Shown here: positions 1 through 6,130 of the stretch, piece by piece
Numbering within the stretch: position 1 is the first letter of the stretch
Layout: the number at the start of each line of letters is the position of its first letter
Assembly: GCA_947631585.1 (NCBI GenBank)
Contig: CANRLY010000032.1
Coordinates: 1-13,859 of the forward strand
Reading direction: 5' to 3'
Origin: an uncultured Clostridia bacterium
GTDB taxonomy: Bacteria; Bacillota; Clostridia; Oscillospirales; Ruminococcaceae
Length of the DNA: 13,859 nucleotides
Program-made: the position numbers and the translations under genes
The notes under the pieces: generated by a model
Told to the model about the DNA's origin: nothing
What the model saw: the letters and a program-made list of their open reading frames with translations, nothing else
The model's database searches: none

Positions 1-81
1 GAAGATATTTTCGGCAGCGGAAGCTGTTATGTGCTGTCGGTGCGTCCCATCGGCGGAGCGGAGTTAAATATCGAGGGGTGA
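1..81 (+). CDS. 3' end of an unidentified protein (partial)
   Basis: Frame 1 is open from the window edge for 26 codons and ends at TGA (79-81). The visible C-terminus contains CYVLSVRPIGGAELNIEG. Codon choice (G/C at many third positions) fits coding use better than the other two frames, one of which is stopped and one of which is Arg-rich. The stop overlaps the GTG start of the next gene (GTGA), so the two are probably translationally coupled. Too little is visible to name the product. Confidence 0.55.
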   Translation, partial: EDIFGSGSCYVLSVRPIGGAELNIEG

Positions 82-653
82 GCTTTACGAAATTGTTTCC
101 AACTAAGAAGTCCCAGGTAAAGCTGGGGTTTTCAACAATGGGCGAAGTCCTCATTGACGGTCTTGGTTTCTCCTTCGGGATAGAAAGTCTTGGGAAGCCG
201 TCTGACATGGGGTTTCTGGTGACCGTTTCGGGCGATGCAGTGGATAAAGGTCTTTTAAAGCTGGACAAGCTGGAAGTCCACACTTTGAAAGACGGAAAGT
301 TCCAGATCAGGAGCTACGGTTTCAAAAAGGTCAGCAAGAAAGACGGCGGTCACGCCTATCAGGTGGCTTTCAAGGGCGTGAGGATTGCGGACGGCAGAAA
401 TTTAAAGTCCGGCAAGGGCATTTCCCTTATGAACATTGCGAAAAGGGCGGAGCTTGAAAACGAGCTTATGATGGACAGGATAGCCAACGAGGTGATGTTC
501 AAGTTTACGCCGGTGTTCACGGAAAAGACTGATTCGGAAGCGCTAATTGCGGTCTTTCCTTACGAAAACATTGTGAACGGCGCAGCCTCACAGTGGGTGA
601 ACGTCACTTCCGACAGAGATCGTTTGAAAAAGAAATACGGCATAAAGCCGTAA
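78..653 (+). CDS. hypothetical protein, 191 aa, upstream of trmB
   Basis: I do not recognise this protein. It is soluble-looking, with no signal peptide, membrane segment or cysteine cluster. It alternates Lys-rich and hydrophobic segments, carries a Gly/Lys-rich stretch (GRNLKSGKGISLMNIAKRAE) near residues 106-125, and has a basic C-terminus (RLKKKYGIKP). The GTG start at 78 overlaps the preceding stop by four bases, which favours coupling; a GAGGG lies too close to it to act as a normal ribosome-binding site. An ATG at 138, preceded by GGGG at a good distance, is an alternative start giving 171 residues. The gene ends 16 bases before trmB and is co-directional, so it is likely in the same transcript. 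A lineage-specific cytoplasmic protein is the most that can be said. Confidence 0.7.
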   Translation: MSFTKLFPTKKSQVKLGFSTMGEVLIDGLGFSFGIESLGKPSDMGFLVTVSGDAVDKGLLKLDKLEVHTLKDGKFQIRSYGFKKVSKKDGGHAYQVAFKGVRIADGRNLKSGKGISLMNIAKRAELENELMMDRIANEVMFKFTPVFTEKTDSEALIAVFPYENIVNGAASQWVNVTSDRDRLKKKYGIKP

Positions 654-669
654 GCGAGGTAAAATTTTT

Positions 670-1344
670 ATGAGAATGAGGCGAAAAAAGCATCTGGAAG
701 ATCGCCTGAGCGCCTGCGACGGATATATTTTCTACATGGACATGGAGGACAGGGACTACAATCAGGCAAAGCGGTTCAGGAAGCTGATAGACCCGAAAGA
801 GATGTTCCACAGAGACGCTCCGCTCCAGATGGAGATAGGCTGCGGCAAAGGGCAGTTCGTCTGCGAACTGGCAAAGCGTTTCCCGGACAAGGACTTTATC
901 GCCGTGGAAAAAAGCAGCAACGTTATAGTTGACGCCGCTGAAAAAGCTATGGCGGAGGGCATAACTAATGTAAAGTTCTTTCGGGGTGGGGCGGAATATC
1001 TTCCCTGCTTCATACCTGAAAATTCCATCGAGCTGATATACCTTAATTTCAGCTGCCCCTACCCCAAAAAGAGCTACGCTTCCCACAGGCTCACCCACAG
1101 CCGCTTTCTGGAAATTTACGAACTTCTTCTGAAAGACGGCGGCGAAATTCATCAGAAAACCGACAACCGCAGTTTCTTTGAGTTTTCGCTGGAGAGTCTG
1201 TCGCAGTTCGGGTTCACGCTGAAAAACATCTCTCTCGATCTTCACAGCAGCGGCTTTGAGGGCAACATAGTCACCGAGTACGAAAAGCGGTTTTCTGAGC
1301 AAGGCTTCCCCATCTACCGGCTGGAAGCTTTCATGAAAAAATAA
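670..1344 (+). CDS. trmB: tRNA (guanine-N7-)-methyltransferase TrmB
   Basis: TrmB uses S-adenosylmethionine to methylate N7 of G46 in the tRNA variable loop. The 224-residue length is normal. Visible motifs, in order: basic N-terminus MRMRRKK, SAM-binding MEIGCGKGQF (54-63), AVEKSS (78-83), the substrate motif NFSCPYPKK (126-134) followed by HRLTH, HQKTDN (161-166), and the C-terminal signature TEYEKRFSEQGFPIYRLEA (202-220). The motif that normally reads NFSDPWPKKRH has Cys129 in place of the conserved Asp, Tyr131 in place of Trp, and SY in place of RH. The codon at the altered position is TGC and the surrounding frame is intact, so this is not a frameshift. The weak ribosome-binding site GCGAGGT precedes the ATG. 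The family call is firm; activity with Cys at that position is uncertain. Confidence 0.93.
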   Translation: MRMRRKKHLEDRLSACDGYIFYMDMEDRDYNQAKRFRKLIDPKEMFHRDAPLQMEIGCGKGQFVCELAKRFPDKDFIAVEKSSNVIVDAAEKAMAEGITNVKFFRGGAEYLPCFIPENSIELIYLNFSCPYPKKSYASHRLTHSRFLEIYELLLKDGGEIHQKTDNRSFFEFSLESLSQFGFTLKNISLDLHSSGFEGNIVTEYEKRFSEQGFPIYRLEAFMKK

Positions 1345-1347
1345 AAC

Positions 1348-1389
1348 AAACGGCAGGTCGCTCCCAATGGGACACGGCTTGCCGTTTTT
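1348..1389 (+). terminator. Rho-independent terminator after trmB
   Basis: AAACGGCAGG (1348-1357) pairs with CTTGCCGTTT (1378-1387) with one G-U pair, and a T run follows to 1389. It sits four bases after the trmB stop. The A-rich left flank would also give a U-rich tail on the opposite strand, so it may also stop transcripts that leave the minus-strand methyltransferase gene at 1499. Confidence 0.8.
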
Positions 1390-1438
1390 CTTACTTTATA
1401 CAAATGTCTGATTTATTTACCGTGCCTGATTTGCTTTT

Positions 1439-1470
1439 GGGGAAAACCTTTCTGAAGAAAGGTCTCCTCC
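1439..1470. repeat. imperfect palindrome in the trmB/ogt intergenic region
   Basis: GGGGAAAACCTTTCT (1439-1453) is followed after two bases by AGAAAGGTCTCCTCC. The inner eight bases of each arm pair perfectly and the outer parts pair partially. No T run follows it on either strand, so it is not a clear terminator. It could be a degenerate copy of a dispersed palindrome or a 3'-end RNA hairpin for the minus-strand gene ending at 1499. Confidence 0.45.
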
Positions 1471-1498
1471 AACAGCAGAATAGATATAGTAAACAAAA

Positions 1499-2011
1499 TT
1501 AGAAAGGGACTTTTTTAAAGTCTTTATATTTTTCTTCCAGCTCAAGCAGAAAATGCTTTATATCGGTGACCGGAGTGTTTCCTGTTTCACCGGCGTAACC
1601 GCCGATAGTTCCATCTGAGCGTATGACCCGATGGCAGGGTATCAGCAGCGGTATCGGGTTAAAGTGCAGAGCTGTTCCCACCGCCCGGAAGGATCTTTCG
1701 CAGCCCACAGCGGCGGCGATATCCTTATAGCTTCTGACAGAACCGAAGGGTATCTTCATCACGGCATTAAGGACTTTTTTCTGAAACTCAGTTCCGTTCG
1801 GGTCAACAGGTACGGAAAACTGCTTTCTTCTGCCGGAAAAATATTCCTCTATCTGCCTGGAAGCCGTCATTGCAAGTTCTGAGGGAAGCTCCGTCCCCGC
1901 AGTTTTGCCGAATCCAAGGCTTTTCACCGCCCTGCCGTCGTCGCTGACAGTAAGCCAGCCTACCGGCGTTTCAAAGCTAAAGTTATTCAGCTGCAACGGC
2001 ATTTTTAGCAA
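1499..2011 (-). CDS. ogt: methylated-DNA--protein-cysteine S-methyltransferase
   Basis: This is a suicide repair enzyme that moves the alkyl group from O6-methylguanine in DNA onto its own cysteine. The 170-residue protein has the small N-terminal domain and then the conserved C-terminal domain: FQKKVLNAVMKIPFGSVRSY (76-95), the Arg finger in RAVGTALHFNPIP (109-121), the active-site IPCHRVI with acceptor Cys126, and GTIGGYAG (134-141). The start is read as TTG at 2011 because AGGAG (2018-2022 on the minus strand) lies six bases upstream; the ATG at 2002 is about 15 bases from it. The start lies inside the 3' end of the upstream EF-G-like gene (29-base overlap), which suggests coupled translation. 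There is no Ada-type regulatory domain. The exact name (ogt or adaB type) is not resolvable. Confidence 0.92.
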   Translation of the reverse strand: MLKMPLQLNNFSFETPVGWLTVSDDGRAVKSLGFGKTAGTELPSELAMTASRQIEEYFSGRRKQFSVPVDPNGTEFQKKVLNAVMKIPFGSVRSYKDIAAAVGCERSFRAVGTALHFNPIPLLIPCHRVIRSDGTIGGYAGETGNTPVTDIKHFLLELEEKYKDFKKVPF

Positions 2012-4070
2012 TTACATCTCCTGTGAGCTGAGACGGGAGCTGCTCGTATCTTACCTTTTCAAAGGTGAACTCTCCTCTGCCCTGAGTTGCCTGTCTGAGG
2101 TAAAGAGCGAAGTCCTGCATTTCCGCCATAGGAACTTCCGCAGTGATCTGGGTAAGTCCGCCCTTATCGGCAGGGGTCATTCCCAAAACTCTGCCTCTTC
2201 TCTTGTTAAGTTCGCCCATAACATCGCCGGTATTTTCATCGGGAACAAGAACATCTAAAGCCCCAATAGGTTCAAGTATCACCGGTTCAGCCTGACGCAG
2301 ACCCTCTTTATATGCGATGGAAGCGGCGGTCTTGAACGCCATTTCAGAGGAATCCACCGGGTGATAAGAGCCGTCCACCAGAATGGCTTTCAGTCCCACC
2401 ACAGGGAATCCGGCAAGAACGCCTTTTCTCACCGATTCCTGAAGTCCCTTTTCAACCGCCGGGAAGAAGTTCTTAGGAACAGCGCCGCCGAAAATTCTTT
2501 CCTCGAACACCAGTTCATCAGAAACGCACGGCTCAAATTCGATCCAGACGTCGCCGTACTGACCATGGCCGCCGGACTGTTTCTTATGTCTGCCCTGGAC
2601 TTTGACTTTCTTGCGGATAGTCTCTTTATAGGGTATCTTCGGTTCTTCAAGTATCAGTTCTGCGCCGAAATCGTTTTTCAGTCTGCCTACAGCCGTATCC
2701 AGATGGAAGCTGCCCAGACCGCTGAGAATCATCTCGTTAGTTTCCTTATCGTGAACGTAGCTTATAGTCATATCTTCTTCGCAAAGTCTTGCTATTGCGC
2801 CGGAGACCTTGCTTTCGCTTCCCTGGGTCTTAGCCTTTACAGCCAGTCTATAGCAGGGGTGTGGGAAGGTAGCCTTCTCAAAAATCACAACTCTGGACGG
2901 GTCGCAGAGGGTATCACCGGTCTGACAGTTCATCTTGGAAGCAACGACAATATCGCCGCAGACTGCCTGTGGCGTATCAATGCCTTTCTTTCCGCACATG
3001 AACATAAGCTTTCCGACCTTTTCAGTTGCGCCGGTAGTGGCGTTCACTATCTCAGTGCCGGACACAAGTTTTCCGCTGAACACCTTTATAAATGACATTT
3101 TGCCCACAAATGCGTCAGCGACGGTTTTGAACACAAATGCGGAAACAGGCGCATTTTCGTCACATTCAACTTCGATTATATCGCCGTTCGGGGTCTCGCC
3201 GGTCTTTTTCTCCTTTTCAGAGGGAGCAGGAAGCAGCAGCGAAATCTCCTTAAGCAGCATATCAACTCCGGCAAGAGTTGTTGAGGAAACGCAGGCAACG
3301 GGAGTTATTATGCCCTCGTTCATGCCCTTATGTATGCCGTCAATAAGTTCTTTCTGGGTGAAAGGTTCGCCGGAGAAGAATTTTTCAAACAGCGCTTCAT
3401 CGGTCTCGGCAACGGCTTCCGACACCGCCTCGATAAGTCCGTCGATACGGTATTCCATCTTCTCGGAAACTTCGGCGGTGGGCATATCTGTCTCAACTGC
3501 GTTGCCGTTGGCGTCGTAAGTATAGGCTTTCATCTCGATGAGGTTTACATAAGAAACTATCTTGCGGTCGGCTATGACAGGCACAACGACCGGACAGACG
3601 GACGGTCCGAACTCGGCTTTCAGCTGGGTCAGGACGTTATTAAAATTAGCGTTGTCGTCGTCAAGCTTTGTGACAACGAACATTCTCGGCTTGTTGTTCT
3701 CGACGGCGTAATCATACGCTTTATGCGTGCCGACCTTGACGCCGGATTTACCGGAAACTGTAATAATTACCGAACCGCTGGCAAATATACCCTCACGCAT
3801 TTCGCCGGCGAAGTCGAGCAGACCGGGGGTGTCAAGCAGATTGACTTTGATATCGTCTCTTTCAAAAAATGACAGAGATGTATATATCGAACATTTTCTG
3901 TCCACTTCCTCACGGGCAAAATCCGAAACAGTGTTGCCGTCTGCAACTTTGCCCAAGCGGTCAACTGCGCCGCTCTTATACAGCAGAGCTTCGCACAAAG
4001 AAGTTTTTCCGGAACCTGCATGGCCGGCGACCGCAATGTTTTTGATTCGGGTGCAATCGTAATTTTTCAA
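1983..4070 (-). CDS. elongation factor G-like translational GTPase
   Basis: An EF-G paralogue of 695 residues with the full domain order of EF-G. Visible: P-loop GHAGSGKT (about 16-23), DTPG (G3), a G4 motif TKLD instead of NKMD, the domain IV segment KKQSGGHGQYGDVWIEFEP, GSYHPVDSSEMAFK, and a C-terminal TQGRGEFTFEKVRYEQLP. The switch I motif of true EF-G (RGIT) is replaced by DRKCSIYTS. These features match the divergent 'EF-G-like' branch rather than the main fusA, which normally sits with rpsL/rpsG. I chose TTG at 4070 as the start: GGAGAG lies six bases upstream and the protein then begins MKNYDCTRIKNIAV, as in relatives. An in-frame ATG at 4115 and two others would add up to 15 residues but have no ribosome-binding site. 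The cellular role of this branch is not clear. Confidence 0.88.
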   Translation of the reverse strand: MKNYDCTRIKNIAVAGHAGSGKTSLCEALLYKSGAVDRLGKVADGNTVSDFAREEVDRKCSIYTSLSFFERDDIKVNLLDTPGLLDFAGEMREGIFASGSVIITVSGKSGVKVGTHKAYDYAVENNKPRMFVVTKLDDDNANFNNVLTQLKAEFGPSVCPVVVPVIADRKIVSYVNLIEMKAYTYDANGNAVETDMPTAEVSEKMEYRIDGLIEAVSEAVAETDEALFEKFFSGEPFTQKELIDGIHKGMNEGIITPVACVSSTTLAGVDMLLKEISLLLPAPSEKEKKTGETPNGDIIEVECDENAPVSAFVFKTVADAFVGKMSFIKVFSGKLVSGTEIVNATTGATEKVGKLMFMCGKKGIDTPQAVCGDIVVASKMNCQTGDTLCDPSRVVIFEKATFPHPCYRLAVKAKTQGSESKVSGAIARLCEEDMTISYVHDKETNEMILSGLGSFHLDTAVGRLKNDFGAELILEEPKIPYKETIRKKVKVQGRHKKQSGGHGQYGDVWIEFEPCVSDELVFEERIFGGAVPKNFFPAVEKGLQESVRKGVLAGFPVVGLKAILVDGSYHPVDSSEMAFKTAASIAYKEGLRQAEPVILEPIGALDVLVPDENTGDVMGELNKRRGRVLGMTPADKGGLTQITAEVPMAEMQDFALYLRQATQGRGEFTFEKVRYEQLPSQLTGDVIAKNAVAAE

Positions 4071-4105
4071 AATGATCTCTCCAGTCATAACGGATTTGTT
4101 GTTCA

Positions 4106-4229
4106 TAATGCACAATTATAACAAACATCATAGGTTAATTATATAACATTTCAACATAGATTGCAATAGCAAATTAAAAAAATTCCGCCGTGAATATTAA
4201 CAAATTATTGCAGCGGCAGTTGTGCATTA
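4106..4229. repeat. 10-bp inverted repeat flanking the divergent intergenic region
   Basis: TAATGCACAA at 4106-4115 and its perfect inverse TTGTGCATTA at 4220-4229 flank the spacer between the EF-G-like gene and the 89-residue orphan. The first copy sits at the predicted start of the minus-strand transcript; the second is about 60 bases upstream of the predicted + transcript start. A shared regulator site is possible, but chance is not excluded for ten A/T-rich bases. Confidence 0.4.
4127..4154 (-). promoter_or_regulatory. candidate sigma-A promoter for the EF-G-like gene
   Basis: On the minus strand TTGAAA (4149-4154) and TATGAT (4127-4132) are 16 bases apart. This predicts a start near 4120 and a leader of about 50 bases before the TTG start at 4070. 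A further TATAAT lies at 4115-4120, so the exact -10 is open. Confidence 0.45.
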
Positions 4230-4251
4230 ACCATAAAAAGCCGGCGCAGGG

Positions 4252-4280
4252 TTGAAAGGCGGCGGAAGATGTGGTATAAT
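4252..4280 (+). promoter_or_regulatory. sigma-A promoter with extended -10 for the 89-aa gene
   Basis: TTGAAA (4252-4257), a 17-base spacer, then TATAAT (4275-4280) preceded by TGG, an extended -10 element. The predicted transcript start near 4287 leaves a leader of only about 11 bases before the ATG at 4298. Confidence 0.7.
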
Positions 4281-4297
4281 TGCAGAGAGGTGATGAT

Positions 4298-4567
4298 ATG
4301 GGCGGCGAAATTTTCAAGTTGCCGGCGTTTACTTATTTTAAGGCGAAGAACATTTACACTGGCAGTTATGGAAAAACATTCAATTACAAGATATGGGTGG
4401 ACGAGGACATGACTGTAAAAGTGTGGTACGGGCTGACCTGTTTCAGCAAGACGCCGCCGGAGAGCGTGGTGGCTGAGGAAAGTTTTCCGCTGAGTGCGGA
4501 GGGGCTGGAGGAGCTGAAAGCCTGGCTTTTCGGGAAGTACGAGGAGTACCGGCGCGCAGAACAGTAG
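4298..4567 (+). CDS. hypothetical small protein, 89 aa
   Basis: I do not recognise this protein. It has 89 residues and is rich in aromatic residues (FTYFKAKNIYTGSYGKTFNY near the N-terminus, then KVWYGL). It has no signal peptide or membrane segment, and ends in an acidic/basic amphipathic helix (LEELKAWLFGKYEEYRRAE). The ATG at 4298 is preferred over the upstream in-frame TTG at 4280 because GAGAGG (4285-4290) precedes it at seven bases and because the TTG overlaps the -10 box. It has its own near-consensus promoter and is followed by a shared terminator, so it is a monocistronic unit. A small cytoplasmic protein, probably restricted to related bacteria. Confidence 0.72.
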   Translation: MGGEIFKLPAFTYFKAKNIYTGSYGKTFNYKIWVDEDMTVKVWYGLTCFSKTPPESVVAEESFPLSAEGLEELKAWLFGKYEEYRRAEQ

Positions 4568-4576
4568 TTCTGGCAC

Positions 4577-4613
4577 AAAAAAAGAGCCTGCCATGCGGCA
4601 AGCTCTTTTCTTA
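4577..4613. terminator. bidirectional terminator between convergent genes
   Basis: A-rich sequence and AAAAGAGC (4580-4587), a C/A mismatch, TGCC, loop ATGC, GGCA, then GCTCTTTT (4602-4609). T-rich tails appear on both strands, which suits the convergent 89-residue gene (+) and the surface protein gene (-). Confidence 0.85.
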
Positions 4614-4621
4614 TGTTGAAA

Positions 4622-5992
4622 TTACTTTCTCTTCTTGGAAACTACAGCTCCGGCAGCAGCAAGTGCGAGACCTGCGAATGCAACGGCAACACCAGTGTTA
4701 GGAACTTCGTCCTTATCGCCGGCAGAAGCGTTGTTGTCGGAAACAGAACCGCCGTTCTTGATAGCTTCGTCGAGCTTGGTCTGGAGATCAGCCTTTTCAG
4801 TGTTGAGCTTAGCGATCTCTTTGTCCTTAGCAGCGAGCTGAGCGTTCAGTTCTTCGATCTGAGCAGCGTTAGCCTCAGCGTCAGCCTTGAGCTTGTCAAG
4901 TTCAGCCTGGAGAGCTTCCTTTTCAGCCTCGAGGTCAGCTATGGTCTTATCCTTAGCAGCAAGCTGTTCAGCGGTTGCAGCGTCATAAGCCTTGATAGCA
5001 TCGTCAAGGTTCTTCTTAGCAGCTTCGAGATCTGCCTTAGCATCGGCAACTTTCTTCTTAGCAGCTTCAAAAGCTTCTGTGTTAGTATCTTCATCTTCTT
5101 TCAGCTTGTCAAATACAGCCTGAGCCTCATCAACAGCAGCTTGAAGATCAGCTACGCTCTTGATAGCATCATCAATAGTAGCGAGTGCGTTTTTAGCATC
5201 GGAAAGTGCGATAGCAGCAGCGTTTGTAGAATCTACGATAGCATCAATGTCAACTTCAAAGTTATCAATTGTTTCATTCAGTTTAACAAGTGCATTGTAA
5301 GCATCGGTCTCACGCTGATAGCTTTCCCAAGCTTCGGTGGAAACGAGAGTAAATTCTTCGCCGTCGCTGTATGTAACAGTCCACTCAAGGATATCAACGG
5401 TATCGCCGGCGCCCCACCACCAGCCGAACTGTATGATCTTCGCATACTCTGTAACATTAGCATCGTCAGAATCAGGAAGATCATAGTCATCTTCAGAGGT
5501 TGCCTCAACTTCAAAGTCCCAAGACTCAGTCCATGTGCAGTCAGCAACAGTAAGGTCACGATCATAAATATCATATTGACCGTCATTACCAATTACTTCA
5601 CGACCATCTTCGCCAAATACATTAGCTGTATCTTTCTGTGCCCAATCCTTAGAACCACAGTTAAATCCGATAGCTCCGCCGCCGCCAATCCAACCAGCAG
5701 CAGGTGCATTAGTAGCAGACAGTCTCATTGTGACATTAGTGATAGATGCTGTAGCATCAGTCGGCTGAATGTCTTTCAACGGAATCTGGATCGCTTTCGG
5801 AGCGGTCTTAAGTGCGTCCTCTAAAGTTGATGATTCCGGACCATTAGGGTCCAAAGTTACGCTCTTCGGAACTGTAGGTTCTGTAGGCTTGGTAGCAGCA
5901 GTTGAAGCTTCCGCAGCACTAGCCGAAACAGCCATCACAGATGCAGCCATAGCCGCAGCCGAAACGCCAGCCAAAAGTTTTTTCAGCTTCAT
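4622..5992 (-). CDS. secreted coiled-coil surface protein with VPNTG sortase-type anchor
   Basis: A 456-residue exported wall protein. Residues 1-27 are a signal peptide (MKLKKLLAGV, an Ala-rich core, cleavage near ASA/AEA). A Thr/Pro linker follows, then a beta-rich domain (about 45-220) with many Trp/Gly residues, including GWIGGGGAIGF and IIQFGWWWGAGD; a carbohydrate- or surface-binding fold is a guess. Residues 225-412 are a long charged Ala/Lys/Glu/Asp/Leu coiled coil holding two copies, exactly 42 residues apart, of QLAAKDK.IA.L..EK..LQ..LD. The C-terminus has VPNTG (430-434), a hydrophobic helix and KKRK, a sortase substrate layout with Val in place of the usual Leu. The start is firm: AGGAGG nine bases before the ATG. 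It has its own promoter and a bidirectional terminator. No sortase gene is in view. The ligand and role are unknown. Confidence 0.88.
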   Translation of the reverse strand: MKLKKLLAGVSAAAMAASVMAVSASAAEASTAATKPTEPTVPKSVTLDPNGPESSTLEDALKTAPKAIQIPLKDIQPTDATASITNVTMRLSATNAPAAGWIGGGGAIGFNCGSKDWAQKDTANVFGEDGREVIGNDGQYDIYDRDLTVADCTWTESWDFEVEATSEDDYDLPDSDDANVTEYAKIIQFGWWWGAGDTVDILEWTVTYSDGEEFTLVSTEAWESYQRETDAYNALVKLNETIDNFEVDIDAIVDSTNAAAIALSDAKNALATIDDAIKSVADLQAAVDEAQAVFDKLKEDEDTNTEAFEAAKKKVADAKADLEAAKKNLDDAIKAYDAATAEQLAAKDKTIADLEAEKEALQAELDKLKADAEANAAQIEELNAQLAAKDKEIAKLNTEKADLQTKLDEAIKNGGSVSDNNASAGDKDEVPNTGVAVAFAGLALAAAGAVVSKKRK

Positions 5993-6051
5993 TTTAATTT
6001 TCCTCCTTTAATTTGTCACCTTATAAAATAAGATAACTATTTACATTAAGA

Positions 6052-6080
6052 ATTTTAACATATGGTAACAAAAATTTCAA
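6052..6080 (-). promoter_or_regulatory. sigma-A promoter of the surface protein gene
   Basis: On the minus strand TTGAAA (6075-6080), 17 bases, then TAAAAT (6052-6057) preceded by TGT (extended -10). The predicted start near 6045 gives a leader of roughly 50 bases ending in AAAGGAGG. Confidence 0.68.
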
Positions 6081-6085
6081 TCTAC

Positions 6086-6129
6086 ATTTTGCACAATATA
6101 GTATAAATTTTTATGGTAATTTTGCACAA
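6086..6129 (-). repeat. pair of 11-bp direct repeats upstream of the surface protein promoter
   Basis: TTGTGCAAAAT occurs on the minus strand at 6119-6129 and 6086-6096, start-to-start 33 bases (about three helical turns). The inner copy ends five bases upstream of the -35 box and the outer copy abuts the yebC stop. The geometry is that of activator sites, with centres near -46 and -79. Confidence 0.55.
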
Positions 6130-6130
6130 A

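Noticed and set aside
604..1302. 232-codon open frame on the minus strand opposite trmB
   Set aside because: Wholly antisense to a well-supported trmB; no motif and no promoter or ribosome-binding site.
2361..3519. Open frames on the + strand opposite the EF-G-like gene
   Set aside because: They overlap a gene with clear GTPase motifs and show low-complexity Ser/Thr/Phe composition typical of antisense frames.
4613..5824. Long open frame (403 codons) on the + strand opposite the surface protein gene
   Set aside because: It is antisense to a coiled-coil gene whose Ala/Glu/Leu-rich codons leave few stops on the other strand. Its product is Ser/Leu/Val-rich with no domain, it starts inside the terminator tail, and no ribosome-binding site is seen.
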